DNA of 64,000 nucleotides from Datisca glomerata (taxonomy: Eukaryota > Streptophyta > Magnoliopsida > Cucurbitales > Datiscaceae). Below, one piece after another: positions 11,290 through 22,500 of this stretch. A model generated the notes under the pieces. The model was not told the origin of the DNA. It saw only the letters and a list, made by a program, of their open reading frames with translations, and ran no database searches. The DNA lies in assembly GCA_003255025.1 (NCBI GenBank), contig QANY01007224.1:186001-250000 (forward strand). The letters run 5' to 3'. A program made the translations under genes and the position numbers. The number at the start of each line of letters is the position of its first letter. Positions within the stretch are counted from its first letter, which is position 1.

Positions 11290-11690
11290 CTTTAACGAAA
11301 CTTGCCTGGGACTCATTCTTCTTCTTCTTTTTTCTTCAACAAAGCTTGCCCGAGACGCATTCTTCTTTTTCTTCAATGAAACTTGCCCTAGACACATTCT
11401 TCTTCCTCAACGAAGCTTGCCCAAGACACATTCTTATTCTTCTTCTTGAACGAAGCTTGCATGATACTCATACTTCTTCTTCAAAGAAGCTTGCCCAAGA
11501 CTCATTCTTCTTTATTCTTCTTCAATGAATCTTGGTCGAGACCCATTCTTCTTCTTCAGCGAGACTCAGGCCATTTTTCTTCTTCTTCTTCAACGAGATG
11601 ACCTATTTTTCTTCTTCTTCTTTAGGGAGACAGACTCATTCTTCTTCTACCTTTTCTTTTTCAATGAGATGCATTATTATTCTTCTTCAC
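11290..11690. repeat. CTT-rich minisatellite, about 40-45 bp unit x 8
   Basis: Successive units read roughly (C/G)AACGAAGCTTGCCC(A/G)AGAC, then (A/T)CATTCTTCTTCTTC, with lengths of 36-50 bp and steady divergence. About eight units are discernible before the pattern fades near 11690. Three overlapping short open frames simply follow the repeat and are not genes. Confidence 0.65.
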
Positions 11691-11714
11691 TTGGTGTTTG
11701 AGTTACTGACTGGC

Positions 11715-12090
11715 AGAAAAAAAAAACTACTTGAAGGGTTCAAGTAGCCATAAAACTAATTGAACCCTTCAAGTAGTCACCTGGTCTCTGATTTGCTTCA
11801 TGTCAAACTAAAAATAATTACTTGAAGGGTTCAAGTAATCATAAAAAAAACTACTTGAACCCTTAAAGTAGTCACCTAGTGTCTGAGTTGTTGACTAGCA
11901 TAAAAAAGTAACTATTTGAAGATTTCAAGTGGTCATAAAAAACTACTTGAACTCTTCAAGTAGTCACATGATCTCTGGTTTGTTTACTGACAGAATAAAA
12001 ATAACTACTTGCAGGGTTCAACTAGTCATAAACAACTACTTCAACTTTTCAAGAAGTCATCTGGCGTCTAGGTTGCTGACTGGCAAAAAA
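11715..12090. repeat. Palindrome-pair repeat array A, about 95 bp x 4
   Basis: Each unit holds two short palindromes: arms ACTACTTGAA and TTCAAGTAGT around a GGG core, then, after a CATAAAAA spacer, the same arms around a CCC core. The second is the reverse complement of the first, so the pair forms a larger inverted repeat. The spacer between units runs CACCTGGTCTCTG, TGCTGACTGGCA, then ATAAAAATA. Four units occur here with a few substitutions each. The same unit recurs in the same orientation at 12985-13385. Confidence 0.8.
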
Positions 12091-12525
12091 GCTATGTAAG
12101 TTCTTATTGTGGGTAGATTTGTAGAAGTTGAGTAGTTGTAAGATTTATCAAACTTTTGTATATGGCTAATTGAGCTTCCCCATTTCTCACATGTACCTTT
12201 TTCTACAAGGTTTTAAACAATTCAGCTAACATGTTTTCTCATTTATGTCAACTATTTTAGTTGGGCAATAAGCCTTGCCTAGTATATAATGCAACAAAAA
12301 AATGTAATTTGGTACAATTACATTTTCCATACGTGTTTGTACTAAGTACACAACAAGTTCATGCATACAAATATCCACCAATACATACTGATTAATACTA
12401 GAATTGATCCTACTTGTCACTAACAATGGCCACAATTATAAAGGCAGACCATAGAATGCAAACATGGAACAAAATTTCAATGTGCTCGTCCAACACTCTA
12501 ATGTTTGAATCCGTATATCCATGCA
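12091..12525. other. Spacer between palindrome array A and the GRF ORF
   Basis: AT-rich sequence with no recognised gene. A 69-codon minus-strand open frame (12226-12435) shows no known motif. Confidence 0.45.
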
Positions 12526-12780
12526 CTAGGGCTCGTCCTTAAGTTCTTTTAAATCATTATTCTTGCTATTAGATTTACTCACTTCATCAAGAGGGTTGCA
12601 CCATCTAAAATACCCACATTTATTCTCCAGGCAACAATAATATAGCCTGCTTTTATTTTGGTTCGACTCTATTATTTTCACAGCAGCCCTTCTTCCGCAA
12701 GTACATATTTTGTTAACAAATCCCAATCCTCCATATGCAAAATCACTGGCATTCAAATTTGACATATTGTACCTACACAT
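12526..12780 (-). CDS. Small GRF-type zinc-finger protein
   Basis: An 84-codon frame with an ATG at 12780. Residues about 26-64 fit the GRF zinc finger (zf-GRF, PF06839): CTCG at 26-29, a basic strand, YYCC at 47-50, then CGYFRWC at 55-61, which carries the Cys, aromatic and Trp positions of the family signature. GRF fingers bind single-stranded or structured nucleic acid in proteins such as NEIL3 and topoisomerase III, and plants have many short GRF proteins of unknown role. Here the ORF lies between two arrays of the same palindromic repeat, so it may belong to a mobile element. The acidic, lysine-rich tail lacks other domains. It may be a gene, a transposon passenger or a remnant exon. Confidence 0.55.
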   Translation of the reverse strand: MCRYNMSNLNASDFAYGGLGFVNKICTCGRRAAVKIIESNQNKSRLYYCCLENKCGYFRWCNPLDEVSKSNSKNNDLKELKDEP

Positions 12781-12984
12781 GTTTAGAATACAAAAAATGA
12801 TACCAAATCAAGAACTGACTCATCTAACTCTTAAAAAGTCATTTTATCAAACATTTGTTGGGCATCATGCCCTCGTAAACAACCTGAATAGTCAGTGAAA
12901 TTTTTCCTTACTTGATTCTGCCAGTAAACAAACCAATATAAGAGTTTTTTATTTTTTGTAGTATGTAAATTATGTATTTTTATG

Positions 12985-13385
12985 ACAAATTGAACCTTTC
13001 AAGTCGTCATTAATGACTACTTGAACCCTTTAAGTAGTTATTTTTATTATGTCAGTAAAAAACCCATAAACCTTGTGACTACTTGAAGGATTCAAGTAGT
13101 TATTTATGACTACTGGATAACTTACTGCACGAATCTTCTAGAATCAAAATGACTACTTGAGGGGTTCAAGTAGTCGAATCAAAATTACTACTTGAGGGGT
13201 TTAAATGGTCATAAACAATTATTTAAACCCTTAAAGTAGTCACTTGTTCATTGTATAACTGACTGTCAGAATCAAAATGACTGTTTGAAGGGTTCAAGTA
13301 ACCCTAACCAACTACTTGAACTCTTGAAGTAGTAACTTACACTAGCTAGATTACTCACTGTCGGAATCAAAATAACAAGAACTTG
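12985..13385. repeat. Palindrome-pair repeat array B
   Basis: Same family and orientation as array A: ACTACTTGA(A/G) arms around GGG or CCC cores, with linkers of the form CACTTGTTCATTGTATAACTGACTGTCAG followed by AATCAAAATGA. Roughly four units, more degenerate than in array A; some cores are changed and one half-palindrome appears deleted. It lies on the other side of the GRF ORF. Confidence 0.75.
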
Positions 13386-13640
13386 AAGCAAAAACCCATA
13401 ACTTACAACCCGAGTATAGGAAAAAAATGCTTTTCAAACTCATAACCATAAAAATTTTATTTTGGATATAGCAAAGAAATGTTTTTCAAACCCTAGACAG
13501 CTTTTCCCCAAACCGAGTAAAGAAATATTTTTTTATTTTTAAACCCTAGATGATTTTCCCCCAACTTCCACTACAAAACAAAATTTCGATTCTAAGGTAT
13601 AAGGAAAGAGGATGAATAATCGGAATAATCTTCTCCAGCA
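13386..13640. other. Spacer, no gene seen
   Basis: AT-rich, with scattered AAACCC-type words and no supported coding sequence. Confidence 0.4.
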
Positions 13641-14590
13641 GTCGGAATAATCGAGATGGAAATGAACAAAGAAACATCCTCCGAGCATAAAATATGCTTA
13701 AGCAAATCAATTGTCCACCTACCCAACTCCAACATGTTTAAGATAACTCCAGGCAATCCTCAACTAACTTTCTATAAGACTTTAACACAGATTGATAGGG
13801 TCTTGAAGAGAAGGCGAAAGATATATTTACTTTTGGAAGCGACGAATCTGAGAAGTCAGAAATTCTCCACTAAATCCCCTTAAGAAGAAGATCCCGACTC
13901 CAGAATAAGCTCATCCAAACAAAAGTTTATTCTCTTAAGCTCACAATCTAAATATTTACCAGTGGGAAAATACTCCGAATTTAAAAGTTTGAGCCACAAA
14001 GAATAAACTGGATGATCCTTAAACATTATTTTACTGTGAGAGCTTGGTTAAGAATTTCCAGCAAGCGAAAGCCCATACCTCTCAAAGATTTAGGCTTACA
14101 CAAGTTATCCGATGCATTTTTTCAGTTTCCTTCATGCAACCCCACCAACACCGAGCCATCAAAGAGCTGAGGTTCTTACAAATCGAGCTAGGAAGCCTAA
14201 AGATATTCATTGCATAAGTAGGAAACGCTCGAATAACTGACTTTAAAAGGACCTCTTTCCCACCTACTGAGAACTGTTTTCCTCTTCACCTTACAAGGAG
14301 CAGACATACTCTGGACAGAACCAAATCGAATAGAGCTTTCTTGTTTAGATTGGTGCAAGCAGGCAAACCTATATGTTCATAATGGCAATAAGCCACTTTC
14401 ATCTCCAATAAACCAAAAAGATAGCACCTGCTGCTTTGAGGCACATTGGGGGAGAAAGACATAACAAACTTGTTAAAGTTGATACGTTTCCCTGAAGATA
14501 TAGTATATCTCTTTAGAATACCCTTGAGAGCAACACCATCAGAATGGGAAGCCTCACAGAAGATCAAAATGCCTTGTGCAAAAAAAAAGA
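13640..14590 (-). mobile_element. LINE (L1-type) reverse-transcriptase fragment
   Basis: Read on the minus strand, 14286-14567 gives IFCEASHSDGVALKGILKRY, SSGKRINFNK and a YEHIGLPACTNLNKKALFDLVLSRV stretch, the region just after the catalytic core in plant LINE ORF2. The reading continues with frame changes through REVLLKSVIRAFPTYAMNIFRLPSSICK and a PKSLRGMGFRLLEILNQAL stretch to about 13640. The catalytic FADD box, endonuclease and 3' tail are absent, so both ends are truncated. In-frame stops show that it is dead. Confidence 0.8.
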
Positions 14591-14684
14591 GAAATATGAT
14601 GACCGTTTTGATAAATACTGGGACAATTTATTTAATTCCCCCCTCGCCTGCACATCCTGAATCAAGGCAGAGAAACCTTCTGCC

Positions 14685-14816
14685 TTTAGTCCCGGTAGTT
14701 TACACTCAAATACAATTTAGTCTATAAAGTTTCATTTTTCTCAATTTCATCTTTAAAATTTTCACTCAGTTCTAATGAAGTCGCATTTTATGCATTTTCT
14801 GTTGACTGCACTTATC
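14685..14816. repeat. Dispersed repeat, copy 1 (about 132 bp)
   Basis: Begins TTTAGTCCCGGTAGTTTACA and is nearly identical to 16951-17082 in the same orientation. Phrases such as TTTAGTCCCTGTAGTTT are common at ends of plant DNA transposons, so this is probably a solo terminal segment. No inverted partner was found nearby. Confidence 0.7.
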
Positions 14817-15396
14817 ACTTTAAAATTTGAATAGGGATGACCTGGTCGAGATGGAAAAGGTTTCTCTCCCTTTTCCTTCCCGATCAAACCCTTCTTCTAT
14901 CACTTCACGCAAACAAGAAAAATACAAAGTCATCCCTCACACTGCAGAGAACTCGTCTTTCATTCATAGCCGTCGACTCCCTCATCATCGTTGATTCCCC
15001 TCAAGCCAAACCTATTTGAAGTTTTTACGTAATCGACATCTATGTTTTATAGTTTTAAAAATTAATTTGTTTCATCATTCAAAATTTTGATTTATATAAT
15101 TTACTCTAGTAAATTGAGTCAAATTACTTACTAAGTAAAAGTTGAGAAGGAGTTCATAATAGGCTTTGTAAATATAAAAAAACAACTAATAGAAATGTAA
15201 TAAGTTCATATGAGTTTAAATGATAATTGTCAAATTTGATTTCGATTACTCATCAGTAAACATATCAAAGGGAATGACAACTCATTTACATCATGATTGC
15301 AAACAATTAGTAAACACGGCATAGAGAAATAATATTTTTCTCTCATTCCTTTATGTCTCCCTTTACCTTTTTCATCATTTTTAAAATAATTTTTCA
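14817..15396. other. Non-coding spacer
   Basis: A 60-codon open frame at 14837-15019 has no recognised similarity. Otherwise AT-rich DNA with nothing supported. Confidence 0.4.
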
Positions 15397-16053
15397 TCTA
15401 TCTATAATATATTAAAAGTGACATGCTAAAGAGAATCATTTTTGGATAACTTTATCCCTCTATTTTTTCACTAATCATGTAACGCCGCTTAAAAGTACAT
15501 GTGTCGCAATCTTATTAGTTGGTGTTAGCTAGAATAATTAATGAAATTTTCATTTATATAGAGATTGATTGTAATGGTTTATCCCATTAACTTTGAGGAA
15601 AAAAATTAATATCCCACTAATGTGCGTGACTGAATAATAATTATATGGAGATTGATTGGTTGCTTTTGATTTTTCATATTCAAATAATAATTGTAATGGT
15701 TTAAAAAAAAATAATTATAGCAATTACAAACAATTAATAAGTTAATAGTAGCTCATTTCGCACTACAATCTATTAAAATGTATAGTATCCATAGTCTATA
15801 AAAATAAATAGAAAAATAATTGTGGTCAATTTATATACATATTATTTCTACAATCTCTAAAATGAGAATCTAATTATATAGTCATCAGAAAGGTAATTTT
15901 TTATTATAATTTTATCAGTTAATATGTATTTACATAAGTTTTATATCAAAGATTGAAAGATAGATAATAAAATATGATAATTTTAAACCATGATATATAT
16001 CATATATTAGACTTTATACTTAGTTTACGTGCGTTGCACGTATACTTTACGAG
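15397..16053 (+). mobile_element. Helitron-like non-autonomous element (tentative)
   Basis: The left end reads TCTATCTATAATATATTAAA, the usual TC-start with a TATATTAAAAG context of plant Helitrons. The right end has a short hairpin (ACGTGC and GCACGT around GTT, 16027-16041) followed about 9 nt later by CGAG, where CTAG would be expected, and then T. The flanks would be A and T, the Helitron target. There is no RepHel coding sequence. The assignment rests on terminal motifs only. Confidence 0.45.
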
Positions 16054-16189
16054 TATTAGCATATACGCTTTAAAAGGAGAATGGACAAATGTGTATTTTT
16101 AGTAGGTCACCAAAAATTAATCAAATGAACAGTGGTGTGGTGTTAAAGAAACATCAAATAAGCAGAGGGGTCTAAATATAGTTAGCTTC

Positions 16190-16520
16190 CTCGTCGGGGT
16201 CTAGAATGGAGATTTTCTAACTCGGAAGGGAAAAAAACCCGAAAGATTTTTCCGTCCGAAATACCCGGCATCAAACCCACGCCCAGCCTAATCGGTTACT
16301 CAGTGTGAGCAGCAACCCGTCAAGGGAGAGACCTCAGGAGCCATAGCATGGGCTGACGATCAGCCTCAGACGAAAGTCGACCTCAGCTAACCATCTTAGG
16401 TATGCCTCTATCTGTCTCTCTCAACCTATGCCATCCGTTCACTGAGTATTTTCAGTCGTTGATAACTCGTGTAATTTATTTCACACGATGACTTTATCTT
16501 GCAGCTCTGGTCTTTGCAAA
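16190..16520 (+). promoter_or_regulatory. Probable 5' leader of CSTF77 with a leader intron
   Basis: A GC-richer stretch (about 16190-16399) ends in CTTAG|GTATGC, a plausible donor. A matching acceptor TTGCAG lies at 16499-16504, 16 nt before the start ATG at 16521. This looks like a 5' UTR exon and a 105-nt leader intron. The exact transcription start is not visible. Confidence 0.5.
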
Positions 16521-19500
16521 ATGGCATCAGTTGAACCTGAATCAATGGTATATCTTACACATTTATGTGTTTTCTTATTTTTTTTGTCTCATGTAATCTC
16601 GTATTTGTTGCTGTTCCCATCTCTCTCTCTGTCTCATTTCTCCATCTCTTCTCTAAATGCTTATGAAATTTCATGTTCAGGATAAAATAATAGGTAATAA
16701 ACCTGCTGATGATGTAAAATACAGTGTTGAAGCAGCTGAACTTTTAGCCAACGAGGCACAGGTGCAATGCTAGAACTTCACACCTTCAATCTTTGTTATA
16801 ATTATGAATTCCTCTTCGTCTGGTCTGGGTTTATACGTTTATTTATCTTTCACTGTAGAATTTGGCGATTTCGGAGGCAGTTCCTTTGTATGAGCAGCTC
16901 CTGACAGTGTTCCCGACAGCTGTGAGTTCCGGTAATTGGTAAAACATACTTTTAGTCCCTGTAGTTTACACTCAAATACAATTTAGTCTATAAAGTTTCA
17001 TTTTTCTCAGTTTCATCTTTAAAAATTTTCACTCAGTTCTAATGAAGTGCATTTTATACATTTTCTGTTGACTGCACTTATCATATCTGTACAAGCGGAA
17101 AAATTTTATACAACGTGCCTCAATTTTACAATAGTTTTATTATGCTACAAAGTAATTTGTTTGCATTGATTGTATAAAGTGATACATATTGGATATGAGT
17201 ACGTTATTTTGTTCAAAAGTACAAGTTTTGTCAAGTGCAGTGAACATGAAATGGATGTGCGGACCACAATGGAGCAAAGTGAAAAGTAAAAGGAAGAAAT
17301 TGAGAAAACTATAAATTATGGACTATCATGAAACTGAGCGTAAAACTAAAGGATTACAAAAAGTGTGTCTTACCTTATTTTTAATAAGTTTGGTGCATGA
17401 ATTATTACTGTTTTGTTTGCTTAAAGGGTTGAAGGTGATGAACTATTTCTTACACCATTACTTCACCAAAGATATTAGTCAAACGGTATCCCACCTTTAA
17501 TCATTGAACCCTGTCTCTCAAAAGTATGTTACGATATGGATTACAATGTTTTCATTGCTTCTTTATGGGTTTCCATGTCTAAATTGCTCAAGGAAGTACC
17601 TTTGTTTTTTTATTTTGCGTAGTTGGGATGAGTTTTTTTTGTTTCTTTTGATTTGTGAGAAGTTCTTATAACTTGGGATCCTTGTCCTCCATATCATAGT
17701 TGGGATGAGTGGCCATTGATCACTTGTTTGTTCATTGTCCAGTAATCACTAACATTTGTTTGCTGTTCATATGAAAAAAACTAACATTTGTTTGCTGTAG
17801 ATTGCCGGAGTTGTTTTACATTATGTGGGTACTCCCTGAGATTGTGGAAACCTTACATCTTGGAGATTTTGTGAAGAGAAACTCTTCTAAAAAGAAAAGA
17901 CCTATTTGGTCTTGTACCATGCCAGCTACCATGCGGTGTGTTTGGTTGGAACGTAATAGACACATTTTTTAAGATTGTGAGGAAGATGTTGAGCTTGAGA
18001 TCTTATGACAAAGAACTTTCTTTCTAGCTTCTTTATGGGCTTCAGAATCTAGTTTATTGAAGTCTTTTTGTTTAAGTTCTATATTGTTTTCGTGGCCTTA
18101 TATTGGTCATAGTCTGTTTTATTTTCTTTTGTTTTTTGGATGATTCCTTGTCCTCCATTTCTTGTAGTCCTTATTTTTAAATAAAATTATGTTTCTTATC
18201 ATTATTTCATACTTCTCTTTCCAGGCAAAATATTGGAAGCAGTATGTGGAGGCACATATGTCTTATAACAACGATGATGCTACAAAGCTTATATTTAGCC
18301 GTTGTTTGTTGAACTGTCTTCATATTCCCCTTTGGTATGTTTCTTATAAACATAATTCCCCATTGGTGTGTCCTTTATCTTACTTACATTACATGTCTTA
18401 ATGAATTAGTCTTCTATGTCCTTGGGTTCTTGAGCACGGTAAAATTGGCATACAAGTACCTTACTTCGTCTATGAATTTGTCCAACCTGATTCAAATACT
18501 AATTTTGTTAGAGTTTTATTCTTGTGGTTTCTATTGGACCAGAAGGAATACGTAGTTTCTTTTTCTAAGTAAGAGTTACACATGTAAATAGTTTTGCATT
18601 TCTTTAGTTATGTTTGTGTATTCTTATAGAAATATTATAAGTGACGATGCCATGGAAGATTTTCTGGACAATATTTTCCTATTTTTTTTAAGAACTCCCG
18701 AATTACCCTCAAGCTAAGGTTATGTCATAGTGGGTTAACATGAGATTCTTAAACTGAATAGCTAGAGATATTTCTTCTTCCATTTTTGGAAAAATTTACA
18801 CGTTACCATCGTGGATGTTAAAATGGAAAGCTGTACACACAGAAATAAAAGGGGTATGAGAAGTCTGTTGACTTTTAAAGAGAAGCTTAAAACCTTATGA
18901 TTTGTACAATTAGTAGATTTCTAATTTAAGAGATTAAAAGAAAATCCTCAAAGGTTCGGTAATTTCTCTCCATCTAAAGGGACCAAAGGAGTGGTAACTC
19001 TCAGGTTCATATTCCATGTTGCTCTCCATGCCAACAATGCGTGTTTGAGTGGAGCCTAGCTCTTCCAATTACTTTCAAGGCATATGTAGAATGGATCCAG
19101 GTTATGTCTTCCTCCCCGTGAAGCATTGCTTCCCATTTTGTAATGAGTGTCAAGGAATTGGGAGACAAAGTCCAACTCCCTGTCATTAACCCTCATGTGA
19201 ATCAAGGAGTCCGAGAATGTTCATCATCCTTCCATCCTTCTGAAGTAGTTAGCCATCATACGAAGTTGATATTGGCAACTCTTAAAAGTGTTGGACAACC
19301 CTTATCTATCAGAAAGAAGAAGTCGTATAGTCCTTTATCGCCTATGCATATGCCAAACAGCTCTATATGAAAAAAGAAGTCGCAGTCTTCTTCTCACCAG
19401 TGTTTTAAAAAGCGGTTAAGGCATACGCCCTGAGGCCTCTCAGGGTACCTAAGGAGGCGGACGCCTCTGTTCAATGAGGCTTACGCCCTGAGGCTTGCGC

Positions 19501-22500
19501 CTCAAGGCTGTTGAGGCGTATGCCTCATATATATCTCTGAGTTTGGTTACTTTAATAAACAAAACTGAAAAAATTAAGACAAAAATCAGTGGAGGGTTCG
19601 GCCTATAATGAAGAGGAGAACAATTGGAGAAGAAGAAAGTAAATATAAAACTCTTCTCAGGTATGTCTACTCTTTTCTCTTCTGCTCATCCTTCTTTCCT
19701 CCTCATCCTCCTCACAACTTTTTCTCGGCAGTTTGTTTCTTTTGTCATCTTCTTTCCTCTTCTTCTCGTCACCTTATTTTGTTTACTTATAATTTTCTCT
19801 TCTGAACAACTATGTTTTTAAGCTTCTTTTTCCTCTTTGTTGTACTGATCCCAAAGAAACATGTGTCCTAAGCTGCCAATCCTCACCTTTGTTTGTTATT
19901 TATTTATTAATTTTAGTGCTCCACCCATATGCTCCACTAAACGCACTCTCATACACTTGACAGCAGTAGCACACATGTCACTCCTTTTTATTCTTTGTTC
20001 TAAAAGAGATGAGTGCTCCATCACATCCTTGATCTCTTTTGAGGTTAGTCTTTTAGTGGAATATTGGTAAGAGGTTTAACAAAGTTTTTAAAAATGTAAA
20101 GGGAATAAAAAATCTTGGGGGTATCCGAATAAATGGGAGAGCCTACAAATTATGCAACGAAAGAAAGCTTATGATGATTCTAAGATAATTAATAACGTTT
20201 ACATTGTTTTATTTAATCTTATGGTGATTTTCATACAATGAAGATTGTTTATTTAGTGTAATCTTATGATGATTCTAAGACATATATGCAATATTTTGTT
20301 GCTTTTTTGTAAGGAACTAGTGATAAAAACATTACTACATCTATTGTTTTTCAATTAGATGATTAGTATAACTTTTTATGGTTGATGTAAGTCTTTTAGG
20401 GTTTTTTATTTCAGAATTGAGGCTTATGCCTCGTTCCCCCTTGAGGCTTATGCCTCGCCTCTCTAGAGGAAAACGCCTCAAGGCCTCCTGTTGCCTTCTA
20501 AAACCTTGCTTCTCATATTATTCCAAACACTGCGTCCTGTAGGCTGTTGACCAAGACCTAAAGTCTACCCAACTCTACTTTCCCCAAAGCTTGAAATAAT
20601 TTAGTTTTGGCTCATGTATATTTTTTACAAGAAACAAAATTTTGTATTGTGTTGAAGAGAATAATTACTAGAATTGGTACAGTGGATAAGAAATTCTGAC
20701 CAAACACCAAAAAAGACTGAAATAGTCTATACAAGCAGCCACCCAATCACCATTGATAAAAACCAAAGGGAATTGTTCGTCTTCTTTAGTCATATTGTAC
20801 ATCTTCTCTAGTCTCCAAGCCCACCAGTTAAGCTTTATTGAACTCCCAAAACTCTTAATTCCTACTACTCCCCTTAAAAAAATTTGCAGGAAGTGTTCCA
20901 GTTTACCAGATGAATATGCATGAGAAAATGTACAATCAAATAGGCCAAGAATTCCTGAAGAGAGTATGAAAAAAGAGTGACAAAATGAAATGTGTCAATG
21001 TTCATTCCTTTGAATTTATCCTTGTATTGAGTAACTTGAATGAGTAAAATTATTTAGTAAGGAAAATAAATAAAGTGTATCAAGTATCATAAATATGGTT
21101 CAAATATAGAAGTACAACTAACCGACTAAAAAAAGTAGAAGTAAAACTAGTATGTAAAATTATTTATCACTTGATTGGCAGTTTTAGTTAAAGTTTTTTT
21201 TATGGCTGTTAGTATTGGAAAGGTAAATACTGCTGATACACTTCAAAAGAGAAGACCTTATATATGCTTATCTCCTTCTTGGTGTGTTTTGTGCAAAAGC
21301 ATCTCTGAGAGTTCAAACCATCTTTTTCTGCATTGTCCTTTAGCTTCTTCATTATGTAATCGGTTGTTGACATTGTTTGATCTCAGCTGGGTGCAGCCTT
21401 GTTCAGTCGAGATGTTGATTAGATTGGATTTTGGTGGTGGAAATAAAAAGAAAGATGTTTTCTGGTATCATGCGGTCTTTGCAGTCTTTTGGGTTATTTG
21501 GCTTGAAAGAAATAGAAGAAATTTTGAAGACATGGTTGCTGATGATTTAATTTTATGGAAGAAAATTATATTCCTGTTTCTTACTGATAATAAAATGAAA
21601 TAAAATACCTTGTTTCTTTCTTGGATTATTGTTTTGCAGAATATGTTTTGTGCATTGTTTAGCAACAATCCTGTTCTTTTCTACATTTTCATTGTTAATG
21701 GACTTCAATTATACTTATAAAAGAATGGACTTCAATTATGCTATCTATATTGGCATTTTAGGCGATTGTATAAAAATTTATTGTCTTTTTAGGCGTTGCT
21801 ACATTCGTTTCATCAAGAAGGTCAATGAGAAGAAAGGTGCTGAGGGCCAGGAGGAGACCAGAAAAGCTTTTGAGTTCATGCTCAGCTATATTGGTGTGAT
21901 ATCTTCCTTTGGTTTTGCATCTTTTTTGTTTCTCAGTTTCTTTTGGCTAGCCAGTATTAACTATTTTCAAATTTTCTTTTGCTATTAATTGATTATTGTA
22001 GAAGTTTGTGAAACTGAGCAGATGGTTAATCTATTTATTTAAAATCTTGATTGAAGTTATTGGTTTGCTATCTAACCTTCCGTACTTTAGTTCTTTGTTT
22101 CTCTTAATAAAAATCCCTTTTTTCTCCAGATAAAAAACTCTCGATCAAAGTTATTGATTTTTCTTGTGCCATTGTAGGATTGTGCATTCAAATGTGAGGA
22201 TAGGTGATGGTCATGAAGTATTTGTATTGGCACACCGTATGAACATGCTATTTTATTACATTATGTCATGGTAATCATAGCATTTATTTAGAATTAGACA
22301 ACAGCGTATGGAATGCCTACTCATCCTGAAAGAAGTTCCCAAGTTATACTTGCTTAACTAGGTTCTTGCGTTGTATTCCCTTTTCAATAATGATCAAGAA
22401 CCTATATTAATATAACACAGCATTACAAAGACATTTTAAACAAATCCCGAAATTCAAAACTGCCTATTGTCCAATAAAGACCTAAAATCCCTAATAATAA

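Noticed and set aside
11715..13385. CRISPR array
   Set aside because: A plant genome, unit and spacer lengths do not fit, and the spacers are themselves repeated.
14837..15019. 60-codon frame
   Set aside because: Near the length expected by chance, no motif.
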